NCBI GenBank assembly: GCA_963704615.1
Contig: OY969923.1
Location: forward strand, 2,232,001 to 2,296,000
From: Bog-756 sp963704615
GTDB lineage: Bacteria; Actinomycetota; Acidimicrobiia; Acidimicrobiales; RAAP-2
Reading direction: 5' to 3'
Length of the DNA stretch: 64,000 nucleotides
Position numbers and translations under genes: made by a program. This document shows positions 6,444 to 15,171 of the stretch, piece after piece (the first letter of the stretch is position 1; each line of letters starts with the position of its first letter). A model generated the notes under the pieces. It saw only the letters and a program-made list of their open reading frames with translations. It did no database searches and was not told where the DNA came from.

Positions 6444-6686
6444 GTGGCTGAAGAAGTTTCGTCTGTTGAACCGTCCGTGGCGCTTGAGGACTTCTACCAG
6501 GACCTGATTTGGGAACTCGGTGAGTTCGGTCGTCGTAGAGGTGCGACTGCGCTGGGTGCAGCGGTCGTCGTCAAGCGAGTGGCGAAGCGACACGGTATCG
6601 AAGTCGCTGAACGACTGCCTCTCCCCCGACTCACTCGTGGTGAGCGTGAAGGAGGGCTAGAGGCTGATTGGCGGGATCAACAATGA
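6444..6686 (+). CDS. Hypothetical protein, 80 aa
   Basis: Starts at GTG 6444 with GAGG eight bases upstream. It is a mostly helical, charged protein (acidic N-terminus, then basic KRVAKRHG) with no recognised domain. Its stop overlaps the start of the next small gene (ATGA), so the two probably form an operon just right of the dif-like site. Confidence 0.5.
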   Translation: MAEEVSSVEPSVALEDFYQDLIWELGEFGRRRGATALGAAVVVKRVAKRHGIEVAERLPLPRLTRGEREGGLEADWRDQQ

Positions 6687-6853
6687 CTGCGCTCGATGAC
6701 CTTCGGGCAATCTTGCGTGCTCGCGACCTGCTTGACAAAGAGGTTGCCCGTCTGACGGAGCTGGCTCTTGCCGAAGTGGCGCAACGAACCTCACTTGGGG
6801 TGAGTGTCGGTGGAGGACTGGCACGGTCCCCCGGCTTGTTGCTCTGTTGGTGA
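6683..6853 (+). CDS. Hypothetical protein, 56 aa, HTH-like remnant
   Basis: ATG 6683 overlaps the upstream stop. The N-terminal two thirds (LRARDLLDKEVARLTELALAEV, split here only by eye) is a charged helix as seen before the helix-turn-helix of small actinobacterial regulators. The part that should form the recognition helix (SLGVSVGGGLARS) ends abruptly in LLLCW. It may be a frameshift-truncated regulator. Same general layout as the phage HTH protein at 5462-5698, but not clearly homologous. Confidence 0.4.
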   Translation: MTALDDLRAILRARDLLDKEVARLTELALAEVAQRTSLGVSVGGGLARSPGLLLCW

Positions 6854-7006
6854 GCAGCTTTGGGTAGTTCGCTGACGGGACCAGCGAAAGCGCATGGCCC
6901 GGCGATCTCGGGCTGTTGTGTGACTACTGCGCAGGGTGATTAGCAAATCCAATGAGGAGGGAAATGCCGCTGCTACCCTGAACAGGCGATCAGGAGGAGC
7001 AAGGCA

Positions 7007-7906
7007 TTGGCCCTACGTCAGCGCAACCAACGGGAAGCGCAGCCCATGGTGTGGCAGCTTGTCGACTCCGATGACGTGGCACTCGAAACCGCCATCGCCC
7101 TACCGCTTGCCAGCCTCACAAATGTGGACGCATACCAGGATCCACACTGGATGGAACTGTTTCACGACTTGGGAACCTATTCACGAGATGTCCACATTTT
7201 TTCGAACGGCACACCACCTAACATCCACCGCAAGGGCTGGGAGTGGACTCAAACCGTCTGGGGCTTAGAGCGGTTGGGAATGCTCCAACCACAGTACCGG
7301 GGCATTGGTATTGGAGCCGGGTGCGAATGCATCATCTTTTGGCTTGGCGACCGCTTGGCTCAGGTGGTAGCCACCGACCTCTACGGCAACGAGCATTGGA
7401 TTGGGTCGATCGGTGCGGAGTCTGACGATGGTGTCCTCGTTGACCCGCAGTCGTATTGCCCACGACCGATCAACACAGACGTCATCGACTTTCGGGTGAT
7501 GAATGGGACCGACCTCAAGTATCCCGACGGGGAGTTTGATTTCTCGTGGTCTCTCTCGTCGATCGAGCACTTCGGTTCGCACGACAGGGCCGGTGATGCG
7601 GTCCGCGAGATGGCGCGAGTCGTCCGGCCGGGAGGAATCGTCGCTGTCGCAACGGAATATCTCTTGCTGCAAGACCAAGAGCACCCGGAATACTTCAACC
7701 GCCAGGAATTTCAGAACTTCGTTCTCAGCGCATCACCTGAGCTCGAATTAGTCGAGGAAGTCGATTGGACGATCCCGCCCGTGGAGTACCTCATCGACTC
7801 TGTGGTGCTACCCGCCATGGCCGCCAAGGGGAGGCGGCATGTCGTTCTGACCGATGGCCACGTTCAATGGACCTCAATCCTCGTATTCCTCCGCAAGAGG
7901 GGCTGA
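7007..7906 (+). CDS. SAM-dependent class I methyltransferase
   Basis: 299 residues from TTG 7007 with AGGAGG at 6992-6997; an ATG at 7046 is the alternative start. The Rossmann-type SAM site is GIGIGAGCE (about residues 99-107), followed by an acidic residue in VVATDLYG. The motif DFSWSLSSIEHFG (about 178-190) and the post-core REMARVVRPGGIVAV are typical of Methyltransf_11-type enzymes. The substrate is unknown; similar proteins occur in glycan or lipid modification loci. Neighbours give no clear pathway. Confidence 0.75.
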   Translation: MALRQRNQREAQPMVWQLVDSDDVALETAIALPLASLTNVDAYQDPHWMELFHDLGTYSRDVHIFSNGTPPNIHRKGWEWTQTVWGLERLGMLQPQYRGIGIGAGCECIIFWLGDRLAQVVATDLYGNEHWIGSIGAESDDGVLVDPQSYCPRPINTDVIDFRVMNGTDLKYPDGEFDFSWSLSSIEHFGSHDRAGDAVREMARVVRPGGIVAVATEYLLLQDQEHPEYFNRQEFQNFVLSASPELELVEEVDWTIPPVEYLIDSVVLPAMAAKGRRHVVLTDGHVQWTSILVFLRKRG

Positions 7907-8150
7907 CGTACAAGGCGAACCATTTGCCTGAAGAGGCGGATTCCAGGTGACGTCCAGGAATGGTCGTCGGGATTCGGCATTGAGCTCGTAGAGAGATACT
8001 CCGTCCACGACTTGTCGGCACGGCCGAGACCAGTTTGTCGGGTCGGGTATCGACCACAGACCACAGAATGGACCGCTCAGTACCTCGCCCTCCGCCATGA
8101 GGTGGATAGGGTGGGCAGGGTTATTCGATGAGGAGGGAACCCGAGGTCTG

Positions 8151-8621
8151 ATGGCTGATCAAGACGCAGAGATCATTCGCGGTAAGAGCGTGGTCGCTGT
8201 TATTTCCTTTCGCGACACCTACATCTACGCCACTGACGCGGTACCCGGTGCGCGACCCGAGCGGGTTATCGCTCCCGATCCGAACGGGAGGTTCCATAAG
8301 GTCCACCACAAGGCCGGGAACCCTTCGGGAACCTACGAAGAAGACAGTCCTGAGTACTGGAAAGAGATCGCGGAAGAAATCGCACCTGCCGGAGCGATCC
8401 TCGTGTTCGGTCATGGCAAAGGCAAGGCCAACGCGTCGCACCATTGGATCACCTATGTCGAGAAGCATCACCACGATGTCGCGGCGAAGTTGGTAGCGGA
8501 CGTACGCATCGACATCGACCATATCGATGAGGAGCAGGTGTTGCGGCTCGCACAGATCTACTTTGACGACGCGCCACAGCGTGACCTCGGAGATAACCGC
8601 CGGGGTGCGTCCGAGAGGTAA
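8151..8621 (+). CDS. baeRF/eRF1-like domain protein (translation-associated, putative)
   Basis: 156 residues from ATG 8151 (an upstream in-frame ATG at 8097 is less likely, as GAGGAGGGA lies between them). The N-terminal VVAVISFRDTYIYAT strand, the His-rich middle (KVHHKAG, HHWITYVEKHHHDVAAK) and VFGHGKGKA resemble bacterial/archaeal release-factor-like (baeRF) or 'translational machinery' proteins, which share the eRF1 domain-1/2 fold. It lacks the downstream domains of true release factors. Role inferred only from this resemblance. Confidence 0.45.
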   Translation: MADQDAEIIRGKSVVAVISFRDTYIYATDAVPGARPERVIAPDPNGRFHKVHHKAGNPSGTYEEDSPEYWKEIAEEIAPAGAILVFGHGKGKANASHHWITYVEKHHHDVAAKLVADVRIDIDHIDEEQVLRLAQIYFDDAPQRDLGDNRRGASER

Positions 8622-8860
8622 GGAGAATGTTGGTCTAGAGGTATTCGGCCATCAAGATCGTCTCGCGCCCACTCCCGGCAATCAGCGGGGTATCGATGCG
8701 ATTGGGCGACCACCGATGTGCCGGTCGAGGATGGTCGACAAACGCCTCCGAGGCGGAAGGTCGGGCCCACCAGATTGCCGGGATAGGGTTCGATCGCGCA
8801 AAGCTTCCTATGGAATAGCCGCCCCACCAAGAAGGATTGAACGCCGCTCGACGCCGCTGC

Positions 8861-9604
8861 TCAGAACACTCGAACCTCGGCGAGCCGTTTGACTGCGTAC
8901 TCGTCGTCCCAGCAGATGGCGGCTTCCCATGCGGCCGATGCTTGGGCGGCGATGTCGTGAGCGCCATCGTCGAGACCGGCGGCGTTGTGAGGCAGCACCA
9001 GGTCGAGGTCGGGGACGTCGACGTGCGACTCGTCCCAGTCGATCAGCGTGAGCCGATCCGCGGTCATGCGGACGTTGCCAGCGTTGTTGGGGTCGCCGTG
9101 GACGACGCATGTCTGACGCCCGGCGAGCCGCGCCCACGCTGCTCGGCATCGAGCAACGCCCTCGGTCGGCATCGCGCCGAGGTCGATCTTCGTCCCGGTC
9201 TCGGCGTGCAGGAGGTCGGTCGACGATCGCCAGCCCGGACGCTGCGGCCAGCCTTGCGTCAACCGGTGCAAGTGGCGGAGCGTGTCGGCCACACGGCGCC
9301 AGTCCGCTCGGGTCTCGGGCGGTCCACCCTCCACGTAGGTCATCACCACCAGACCTTCGGCGAAAAGCCGGCCATCCTCCGTCGGGATCGGCCGCGGCAC
9401 GGTCAGACCTTCACGGTCGAGGTGTTGGAGGAGCTCGGTCTCCCACGCGAGATCACCGTCGCTCCTGGCACCCAGACGACCGACCGCGACGCACCCACTG
9501 ACGCGCACTTCCCACACATCGTTAGCGACTCCGCCGCCGAGTGGTTCGATGCGAGCGGCGTCGCCACCCCACTGCTGGAGTGCCTCCCATCCCACTGACC
9601 ACAT
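8861..9604 (-). CDS. Aminoglycoside-phosphotransferase (APH) family kinase
   Basis: 247 residues from ATG 9604; a GTG at 9643 would add 13. It has a kinase-like N-lobe with a GGGVANDVWEV nucleotide loop. The catalytic loop VVHGDPNNAGNV carries the APH Brenner motif (HGDxxxxN), and LIDWDES is the metal-binding Asp motif. Family members phosphorylate aminoglycosides, choline, homoserine, sugars and others. The Trp/Arg-rich middle gives no substrate clue, so resistance should not be assumed. It stands alone on the minus strand. Confidence 0.75.
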   Translation of the reverse strand: MWSVGWEALQQWGGDAARIEPLGGGVANDVWEVRVSGCVAVGRLGARSDGDLAWETELLQHLDREGLTVPRPIPTEDGRLFAEGLVVMTYVEGGPPETRADWRRVADTLRHLHRLTQGWPQRPGWRSSTDLLHAETGTKIDLGAMPTEGVARCRAAWARLAGRQTCVVHGDPNNAGNVRMTADRLTLIDWDESHVDVPDLDLVLPHNAAGLDDGAHDIAAQASAAWEAAICWDDEYAVKRLAEVRVF

Positions 9605-9695
9605 CTTCGCAGAATTCCGGGTCACGAGAGCCCAAGAAGTCACCCCAGGGCAGGCGATCAGGGCACCCTGGGCCCGCCCGGTATCGGACCTGGCG

Positions 9696-10043
9696 TTAGC
9701 TGCCCGCTACGACCTGGATGCAGCTGATGACGTTTCCGTCCGCATCCATCAGGTTGGATTTGCGTCCGGCATCACCGACAGCCCCGATAGGCCCTGCCCT
9801 GATCCCCCGATTGGCAAGGTCAGCGACGAACTGATCAAGGTCGTCGACCGAAATGGTCACTACGGTCATTCCGGCACGATCGGGATCCTCGATCACGTAC
9901 AGCCAGCCGTTTCCGGCTACGCACCACATAACCTCGTTGTCGTTGGGGACAATGTCGGCGGCACGACCGAACAACTGTGCATACCAGTCCAGAGCCGTCT
10001 GTAGGTTTGCTACAGGAACACTGGCGAAGAGGACTTCCATGGC
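9696..10043 (-). CDS. VOC (glyoxalase/bleomycin-resistance fold) protein
   Basis: 115 residues from ATG 10043. The opening MEVLFASVPVANLQTALDWY and the closing SNLMDADGNVISCIQ are typical of the two beta-alpha-beta-beta-beta modules of the vicinal oxygen chelate superfamily. A longer frame reaching 10244 runs through the 8-bp tandem repeat and encodes a repetitive RRGDEET stretch; I exclude that part, since the VOC domain is complete without it. The activity is unknown. Confidence 0.7.
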   Translation of the reverse strand, partial: AMEVLFASVPVANLQTALDWYAQLFGRAADIVPNDNEVMWCVAGNGWLYVIEDPDRAGMTVVTISVDDLDQFVADLANRGIRAGPIGAVGDAGRKSNLMDADGNVISCIQVVAGS

Positions 10044-10082
10044 CACGCCAAAAGCTTGACGCGTGCCGACGGGTCCCGTCGA

Positions 10083-10192
10083 CCCGTCTCCCCGTCTCCC
10101 CGTCTCCCCGTCTCCCCGTCTCCCCGTCTCCTCGTCTCCTCGTCTCCTCGTCTCCTCGTCTCCTCGTCTCCTCGTCTCCTCGTCTCCTCGTC
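10083..10192 (+). repeat. 8-bp tandem repeat (minisatellite)
   Basis: Thirteen perfect 8-bp units plus a 6-bp partial unit: six copies of CCCGTCTC (10083-10130) followed by seven of CTCGTCTC (10131-10186). The two blocks differ by one base, suggesting that each expanded separately. It lies 40 bases upstream of the VOC start at 10043 (minus strand). The period is not a multiple of three, so copy-number change would shift any reading frame through it. Confidence 0.95.
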
Positions 10193-10712
10193 GAGCGAGC
10201 ATCGTCCTTAGTCGCCGTACCTGGCCAGTACCCATCCGAGACAACCCGCAGGGGTCACCAACCGGGTGGATGTCAGCGGAACACCTATTGTCCCAATACC
10301 CTGAGCCTTGACGATCACAATCCTGAATCGTTCCTCAGCAGGCAGCGCTCCGAAAGCCACCCGTGCCAATTGTGATGGCGGCAGCTACGGGACAGTGCGA
10401 AGCCACCTGTGGCGACGGGTGCTGCGATCGGCACTCGGGAGCGGAGTACGCCTTTTAATTTAATGGGCAACCGGTGTAGGGGAAGCCTGCAGGCCGCACA
10501 GTCGGGTTCGCTTCTGTTCGGAGTCTGGCGACCGTCTCGCTCGCCGCCACCACGCTCTTCGCGGCAGGCACAGCGTCCGCCAGCCCTACCACCCTGTTTT
10601 CGTCCGCTCCTACGGGGTAGTACGACGGTGACAAGTCCCGCCGGAGTCACCCAAGTCACGATGAGTTGACGGGACATGGAAATAGGCTCAAAGAGCGGAA
10701 AGGAATGACTTG
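10193..10712. other. Intergenic; signal-peptide-like remnant only
   Basis: About 520 bases without a convincing gene. One plus-strand stretch ending at the TAG of 10618-10620 reads as a signal peptide (ATVSLAATTLFAAGTASA followed by Ser/Thr/Pro), but no in-frame start codon is found. It is probably the relic of a secreted-protein gene. Confidence 0.35.
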
Positions 10713-11191
10713 ATGGCTGATGAGTCTCCATACATTGACTATGAGAATCTGCCGGCTCCCTCTGAGGGGATCATTGCGACATTGTTCATCACGGTGCGGA
10801 AGGTCGCCCAATCACGCGATTTCTATTCGCGCGTCCTGGGCGGGAAGGTAGTGCTCGAGGAGAACCCATGCATGGTGAAGCTCGCCAACACCTGGATCAT
10901 CATGAACCCCGGTGGTGGGCCCACGCCCGACAAGCCCGACATCTCGGTAGTCAATTATGAGCCCGACGACACGACGTCGATCTTCTTAAATCTGCGGGTC
11001 GCGGACATCGACGCCTGTTACCGCGAATGGAGCGGGCGCGGGGCAGAATTTGTCACGCCTCCGATCGATCGAGACTCCGAGATCCGCGCTACATGCGCGA
11101 TCCGGATGGCTACATGATCGAGGTCGGTCAATCCACAGGCCTCTTGTCCGGCCAACTGTCCAAGAAGCGGCCAGAGGAGTTGCCAGGCTAG
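10713..11191 (+). pseudogene. VOC-family protein, frameshifted
   Basis: ATG 10713 has GGAAAGGA upstream. The first about 125 residues read as a glyoxalase/VOC protein (LFITVRKVAQSRDFYSRVLG, then FLNLRVADIDACYREW). Near 11085-11092 the frame breaks: the expected continuation, YMRDPDGYMIEVGQSTGLL, is present in another frame and runs to a TAG at 11189-11191. A one-base loss restores the homology. It could be a true pseudogene or a sequencing error. Confidence 0.7.
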
Positions 11192-11408
11192 ATGTGGGTT
11201 AAGAGCGAACTTGGCGTCGCGTCACTGCGGTCTCCGCGGACCGTCCACTGACCTGACGACCCAGCCATCGGACCGTCCACAAAGTGCTGGTTGGGACGGT
11301 GCGTATCCGCTGATCTGGGGCCGGCCAAGCTCCCGCTACCACACCACCGGGGCCAGCGCCTTCGCGTACCATATTGAGCCGAACTGATCGTCGAGTAGTG
11401 GAGGACGC

Positions 11409-11918
11409 ATGACCAGGCTCACGACGAACACCACCACGCCGGCCGGTACTGGCGGGTACCTGCTGACAAAGGCCGACCAGGGTCAGTTGGCCTTCGGCAG
11501 CCCGCACCTGTTCAAGGCGACCGCGTCCGACACCGCGGGACGCTTCGACTTCGTAGTTGAAGCGTTCGCGCCCATGACCGGCCCACCGCTGCACTTCCAC
11601 GAAGTGCAGGACGACACCTTCTATGTCCTCGAAGGACTGTTGACGGTTCAGGCCGGCGAAGAGGTCTTTGACCTCGGGCCGGGCGACTTTGTCAGCATTC
11701 CACCCGGAGTGCCGCACACCTTCGACAACCTGCACAACGGCGACGACCTCGTGCGGGCCATCAACGTCATGACGCCGGGAGGACTTTTCCCCATGATCGA
11801 GGACATGGCTCGGGTCCCGCCCGGACCCGAGCAGCCTGACGGCATCAAGGCAGCCACCAAACGGCATGGCACCGTCATCGTCGGCCCGCCACTGCGTGTC
11901 ACGCTCGGACTCGACTGA
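11409..11918 (+). CDS. Cupin-domain protein
   Basis: 169 residues with GGAGGA just before ATG 11409. Cupin motif 1 is PPLHFHEVQDDTFYVLEG, with the HxH metal ligands, and motif 2 is PGDFVSIPPGVPHTF (PG...H). The single beta-barrel with a C-terminal helical extension (about 120-160) resembles quercetin-dioxygenase-like cupins, which often bind Fe or Mn. The substrate is unknown. Neighbouring VOC genes suggest small-molecule oxidation or detoxification, weakly. Confidence 0.8.
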   Translation: MTRLTTNTTTPAGTGGYLLTKADQGQLAFGSPHLFKATASDTAGRFDFVVEAFAPMTGPPLHFHEVQDDTFYVLEGLLTVQAGEEVFDLGPGDFVSIPPGVPHTFDNLHNGDDLVRAINVMTPGGLFPMIEDMARVPPGPEQPDGIKAATKRHGTVIVGPPLRVTLGLD

Positions 11919-11984
11919 CCGGGTGCACTCCGCCGGACCATCGATCGCGTGTCTGCCGCTCCCATCGGCCGGCGCGCCCTTTGT

Positions 11985-12314
11985 TCAATAGCTATCCCTA
12001 AAGCGCAACAAGGTCTCAAGGTCTAAGACACGAAACGCGTTGTCCTCAAGTTCCAAGAGAATTCCCTCGCCGAGGAGATCGCCGAGCGCCTGCTCATACC
12101 AGTATGTGCTCGCAACTTCTTCCCCAGCATCTGGCTGCCCTGGAGGATCAGGCAATGCAGAAGACTCGGCCACGAGATCCCACGAGGAAGCGAGGTCGTC
12201 CGGTGACAATGTCAGTGCTGCCCCCGGATGATTGATCTTCCGTTCGGCGAGCAGTTCAAGGACGGATGAAAGCAGAGCTTTGGGAAAGTCGTCCAAGCGC
12301 TCGAAATTGGTCAT
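11985..12314 (-). CDS. Hypothetical protein, 109 aa
   Basis: Starts at ATG 12314. An acidic, Leu-rich protein with no membrane segment; the pattern (AERKINHPGAALTLSPDDL; YEQALGDLLGEGILLELED) looks like a folded globular protein, perhaps helical. No family recognised and no operon partner. Confidence 0.5.
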   Translation of the reverse strand: MTNFERLDDFPKALLSSVLELLAERKINHPGAALTLSPDDLASSWDLVAESSALPDPPGQPDAGEEVASTYWYEQALGDLLGEGILLELEDNAFRVLDLETLLRFRDSY

Positions 12315-12599
12315 GGTTCACCCGCTACCTCTGGAGCCCCCGAAGATGGGTTGACGAAGTCTCGCCGATCGAGGCTTTGGGTGCCAGCGCGAGTCCGGTG
12401 GCGATCCCGGTATGGGCCGAGTCGGAGTGCGTCAGCATGCGGGGAACAGACCAGGATCGAGCCGGTCGGTCACACAGCCCAGCCTCAGGGCTGGCGCCCG
12501 GTCGGACCGCCGCTGCCATTATCCCCGATGTGCCGGTAGGCCAGGGTCAAGAAGAGTCTCCCAGCCATGGTTGAGGGGCACCACAAGGCCGGACACTTG

Positions 12600-12889
12600 C
12601 TACGAGCCAGCTTCCCGTTGTCGCCGACCTTCTGGTTTGATGAAGGCATTGACACCCATGACGAGCGCGGCAGTGCCGCCGTACAAGTATCCGACTTCGA
12701 CCGCCTCAGTAATCTCGCTTTCCGTGGCGCCAGCGGCGCGAGCATCGTTGGCAAGCTTTGTGGCGCCGTCTGGATGCGCGTGTCCGTGACCATGCCCATC
12801 AGGAGCTTGTACTTGGCCGGAATAGCGCCGTTTTCAAGATGCGCTCCCGCATCGCCGTGTACGACTCTTCGAATTGCGGATCGTGAGGC
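12600..12889 (-). pseudogene. Carboxymuconolactone decarboxylase (AhpD-like) family, decayed and cut by an IS
   Basis: The minus strand encodes, in pieces over different frames, a CMD/AhpD-type alpha-helical domain: AIPAKYKLLMGMVTD, then HPDGATKLANDARAAGA and ESEITEAVEVGYLYGGTAAL, ending at the TAG of 12600-12602. Frameshifts lie near 12840 and 12775. The 5' end stops at the IS630 element, which begins at 12890. The usual CxxC active site of AhpD is not visible. The gene was probably dead or dying before or after the insertion. Confidence 0.6.
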
Positions 12890-12891
12890 TA

Positions 12892-12904
12892 GTGCCCTGA
12901 CCAC
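12892..12904 (+). repeat. Left terminal inverted repeat of the first IS630 element
   Basis: GTGCCCTGACCAC, perfect over 13 bases with the right end at 14261-14273. Confidence 0.9.
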
Positions 12905-12960
12905 CATCCTTCGGGGTGGCGCGTCCACCACCTGAGCGACCTGATCACGCAGAATTTGGT

Positions 12961-14091
12961 ATGGCTACTCCAGTGAAGGTGCGCCGACTCTCCGATGAGG
13001 AGGGCCGGCAGTTGCAGCGGATGGTCCGTCGTGGTGGCGGCAAGACCGACAAGTCCATCGTGAAGTGGAGACGGGCGCTGGTGGTGCTCGCCTCGGCGGG
13101 CGGCAACGACGTGGCGACGATCGCCCGACTGGTCCAGACCAGCCCGGACCGGGTGAGAGAGATGATCCACTCCTTCAACGACAAGGGGATGCGCTCCCTG
13201 GACCCTCAGTGGGCGGGTGGCCGTCCCCGCCGGATCACGACTGAGGATCGCCAGCTCATCGTCAAGACAGCCAAGAAGCGCCCCCGCAGCCTCGGACAGC
13301 CCTTCACCCGTTGGAGCGTCCGCAAGCTGGCCCAGTACCTGGCGATCAAACAGGGCAGGAAGGTCACCGTCTCGAGAGAGCGGCTCCGCCAGATCCTGGC
13401 CGATGCCGACGTCACCTTCCAGCGCACCAAGACCTGGAAGGAGTCGCCCGATCCGAGACGGGAGGAGAAGCTGGCCCGCATCGAGTACCTGCTCGAGCAC
13501 GAACGGGACCGGACCTTCGCCTTCGACGAGTTCGGACCGCTCGCCGTCAAGCCCGAAGGCGGGTCGTGCTGGGCGGAGAAGTCCAGGCCGGAGCGACTTC
13601 GGGCCAACTACCACAAGCCCCACGGAACCAGGCAGCTCTTCGCCTGGTACTCGGTCGGCGCCGACCGTCTCTTCGGCCGCATCGAGCCAAAGAAGGGGGC
13701 CCGCCCCACGCTGCGGGCCCTCAAGGCCATCCGGGCCAGCGTCCCTGACGGCGAGCAGATCTACGTGATCCTCGACAATCTGAACCACCACCGGGGCCCG
13801 ATGATCCGACAGTGGTGCGAGGACAACGCCGTCGAGCTCGCCTTCACCCCCACCTATGGATCCTGGGCCAATCCCATCGAGGCGCACTTTGGCCCGTTGC
13901 GCGAGTTCTCCATCAACAACTCGGACCACCAGAGCCACGCCGAGATGGCCAAGGCCATCCGGGGCTACATCCGGTGGCGCAACGCCCACACCAAAGACCC
14001 AGAGGTCCTCGCCCTCGAACGCAAGCACCGGGCCATGATGCGCGGCGAAGCTCGTCGCCGCTGGGGCCAACCCAGGTCACGCGCCGCATAG
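12961..14091 (+). CDS. IS630-family DDE transposase
   Basis: 376 residues from ATG 12961 (an upstream in-frame GTG at 12916 would add 15). The N-terminal half holds helix-turn-helix domains (VATIARLVQTSPDRVREMI; FTRWSVRKLAQYLAIKQ). The catalytic core follows: first Asp in FAFDEFGPLAV, second in YVILDNLNHHRG, and Glu in YGSWANPIEAHFG. The DDE order and N-terminal HTH are typical of IS630 transposases, which cut and paste at TA sites. No frameshift is seen, so it may be functional. Confidence 0.9.
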   Translation: MATPVKVRRLSDEEGRQLQRMVRRGGGKTDKSIVKWRRALVVLASAGGNDVATIARLVQTSPDRVREMIHSFNDKGMRSLDPQWAGGRPRRITTEDRQLIVKTAKKRPRSLGQPFTRWSVRKLAQYLAIKQGRKVTVSRERLRQILADADVTFQRTKTWKESPDPRREEKLARIEYLLEHERDRTFAFDEFGPLAVKPEGGSCWAEKSRPERLRANYHKPHGTRQLFAWYSVGADRLFGRIEPKKGARPTLRALKAIRASVPDGEQIYVILDNLNHHRGPMIRQWCEDNAVELAFTPTYGSWANPIEAHFGPLREFSINNSDHQSHAEMAKAIRGYIRWRNAHTKDPEVLALERKHRAMMRGEARRRWGQPRSRAA

Positions 14092-14260
14092 CGATCGTTC
14101 GATCGTCGGCCGTTCTACCCACCGGTGGATCGACGCGACCCCGACCGACACGACCTCGGTCATCGCGGTCGATGGTCCTCTCTCAGCCCGGCTCGTGGCC
14201 CGACAGCGCCACCGAACGCCAACAACCCTGATTCGCTCAGATCGCAAGCGCGCGAACCTT

Positions 14261-14273
14261 TGTGGTCAGGGCA
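14261..14273 (-). repeat. Right terminal inverted repeat of the first IS630 element
   Basis: Exact reverse complement of the left repeat; followed by the TA target duplicate at 14274-14275. Confidence 0.9.
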
Positions 14274-14537
14274 CTAGATGGGCTTAAGCCAAGGCTGCGG
14301 AGGAGGGCCGGCTCCCATTTCCCGCTACTTTACGACAGGAGGGCACCGTCCGAGGTGTTCAGATGTCCCTCCAAATCGGCTTCGACCCTGCTGGGTCGCT
14401 TCGGTCAGATCAGCCTCAGTAGCCAAGAGCTGCCCGTCTGAGTGGTGGGTTTCGCTCTGCCCTGGCACCACCCGGCGGATCCCAGGGCGGCGAGGGCGAT
14501 GGGTCAAGAGTGGACGCCGGTATGCCGATGCCCAGGC

Positions 14538-14828
14538 ATGGCCGAAGCGGACCCCTATCCCCTTGAGTCGATCCCTCCCTCGCCCGAAGGACAATGGGTC
14601 GATACCGTGACGAGGGCCATCGACGCCCGGGCCGGCTGGCGATGGGCGGCCATCTTTGGCGTCATCTGGATGGCCGGAAGTTGGCTCAGTGACGTGCACA
14701 CCGGCATTCCGCTGATCCACGCCGTGGGGGCCCCAGTGGCCCTCGGAGGCGCCATCCTGTGCCTGGTCAGTAGCTATGCCGCCGTCCAGACCAGGCAGCT
14801 TCGTCGTCGACACACGAAGCTCCCCTGA
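14538..14828 (+). CDS. Small two-TM membrane protein
   Basis: 96 residues from ATG 14538 (in-frame sequence upstream is not protein-like). A soluble N-terminus of about 35 residues is followed by two hydrophobic helices (about 37-53, AAIFGVIWMAGSWL; and 63-82) and a basic C-terminus (RQLRRRHTKLP). No family recognised. A hairpin terminator follows. Confidence 0.55.
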   Translation: MAEADPYPLESIPPSPEGQWVDTVTRAIDARAGWRWAAIFGVIWMAGSWLSDVHTGIPLIHAVGAPVALGGAILCLVSSYAAVQTRQLRRRHTKLP

Positions 14829-14869
14829 GGGATTGGCGGGACCCGGACGCTGGTTGCCCGCCCAAGGCG

Positions 14870-14940
14870 AAAAGGCCGGGTCCGGAGCATGGACGGCGTT
14901 TGGCGGTCTGCGGGTTCCTCGCTCGACAGACCCGGCTTTT
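14870..14940 (+). terminator. Rho-independent-like terminator
   Basis: AAAAGGCCGGGTC (14870-14882) pairs with GACCCGGCTTTT (14929-14940) with one bulged G; the T-run closes the stem on the plus strand. The 46-base loop is long. It is placed 40 bases after the two-TM gene. Confidence 0.6.
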
Positions 14941-15171
14941 CTGCTATCGGCACGACTCGGCGCCGACTTGAGAGGAAATTTCACATTTCTTTGGTGAATC
15001 CGGGTTGGGAGACCGGATGAGCGCCGCCGGCGGCTCTGAACCCGGTCCGAAGCGACGTCGGACCCACCCGTCCCGTCCCAAGGTCGGGGCGGGAGCCACG
15101 CCCTAGTATGGATGTGGCCCCACTGGGGAGCCCTCGCCCCAGGAGGCGCCGGTACCGCCAAGGAGGATCTG

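Larger units (their letters stand above)
12890..14275 (+). mobile_element. IS630-family insertion sequence with TA target duplication
   Basis: Terminal inverted repeats GTGCCCTGACCAC (12892-12904) and its exact complement (14261-14273) are each flanked by TA (12890-12891 and 14274-14275), the hallmark of IS630/Tc1-mariner transposition. Element length without the TA is 1382 bases. It carries one intact transposase and looks complete. Left of it lies a decayed CMD-family gene. Confidence 0.9.

Noticed and set aside
6129..6593. 154-residue minus-strand frame beside the dif-like site
   Set aside because: Overlaps the better supported gene at 6444 and has no domain or ribosome binding site.
8861..9604. 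Aminoglycoside resistance gene
   Set aside because: Only the general APH-family kinase motifs are present; the family covers many non-resistance substrates.
10083..10192. CRISPR array
   Set aside because: Units are 8 bp with no spacers; a simple tandem repeat.
12889..14070. 393-residue minus-strand frame across the IS630 transposase
   Set aside because: Antisense shadow; the plus strand has DDE motifs and fits the terminal repeats.
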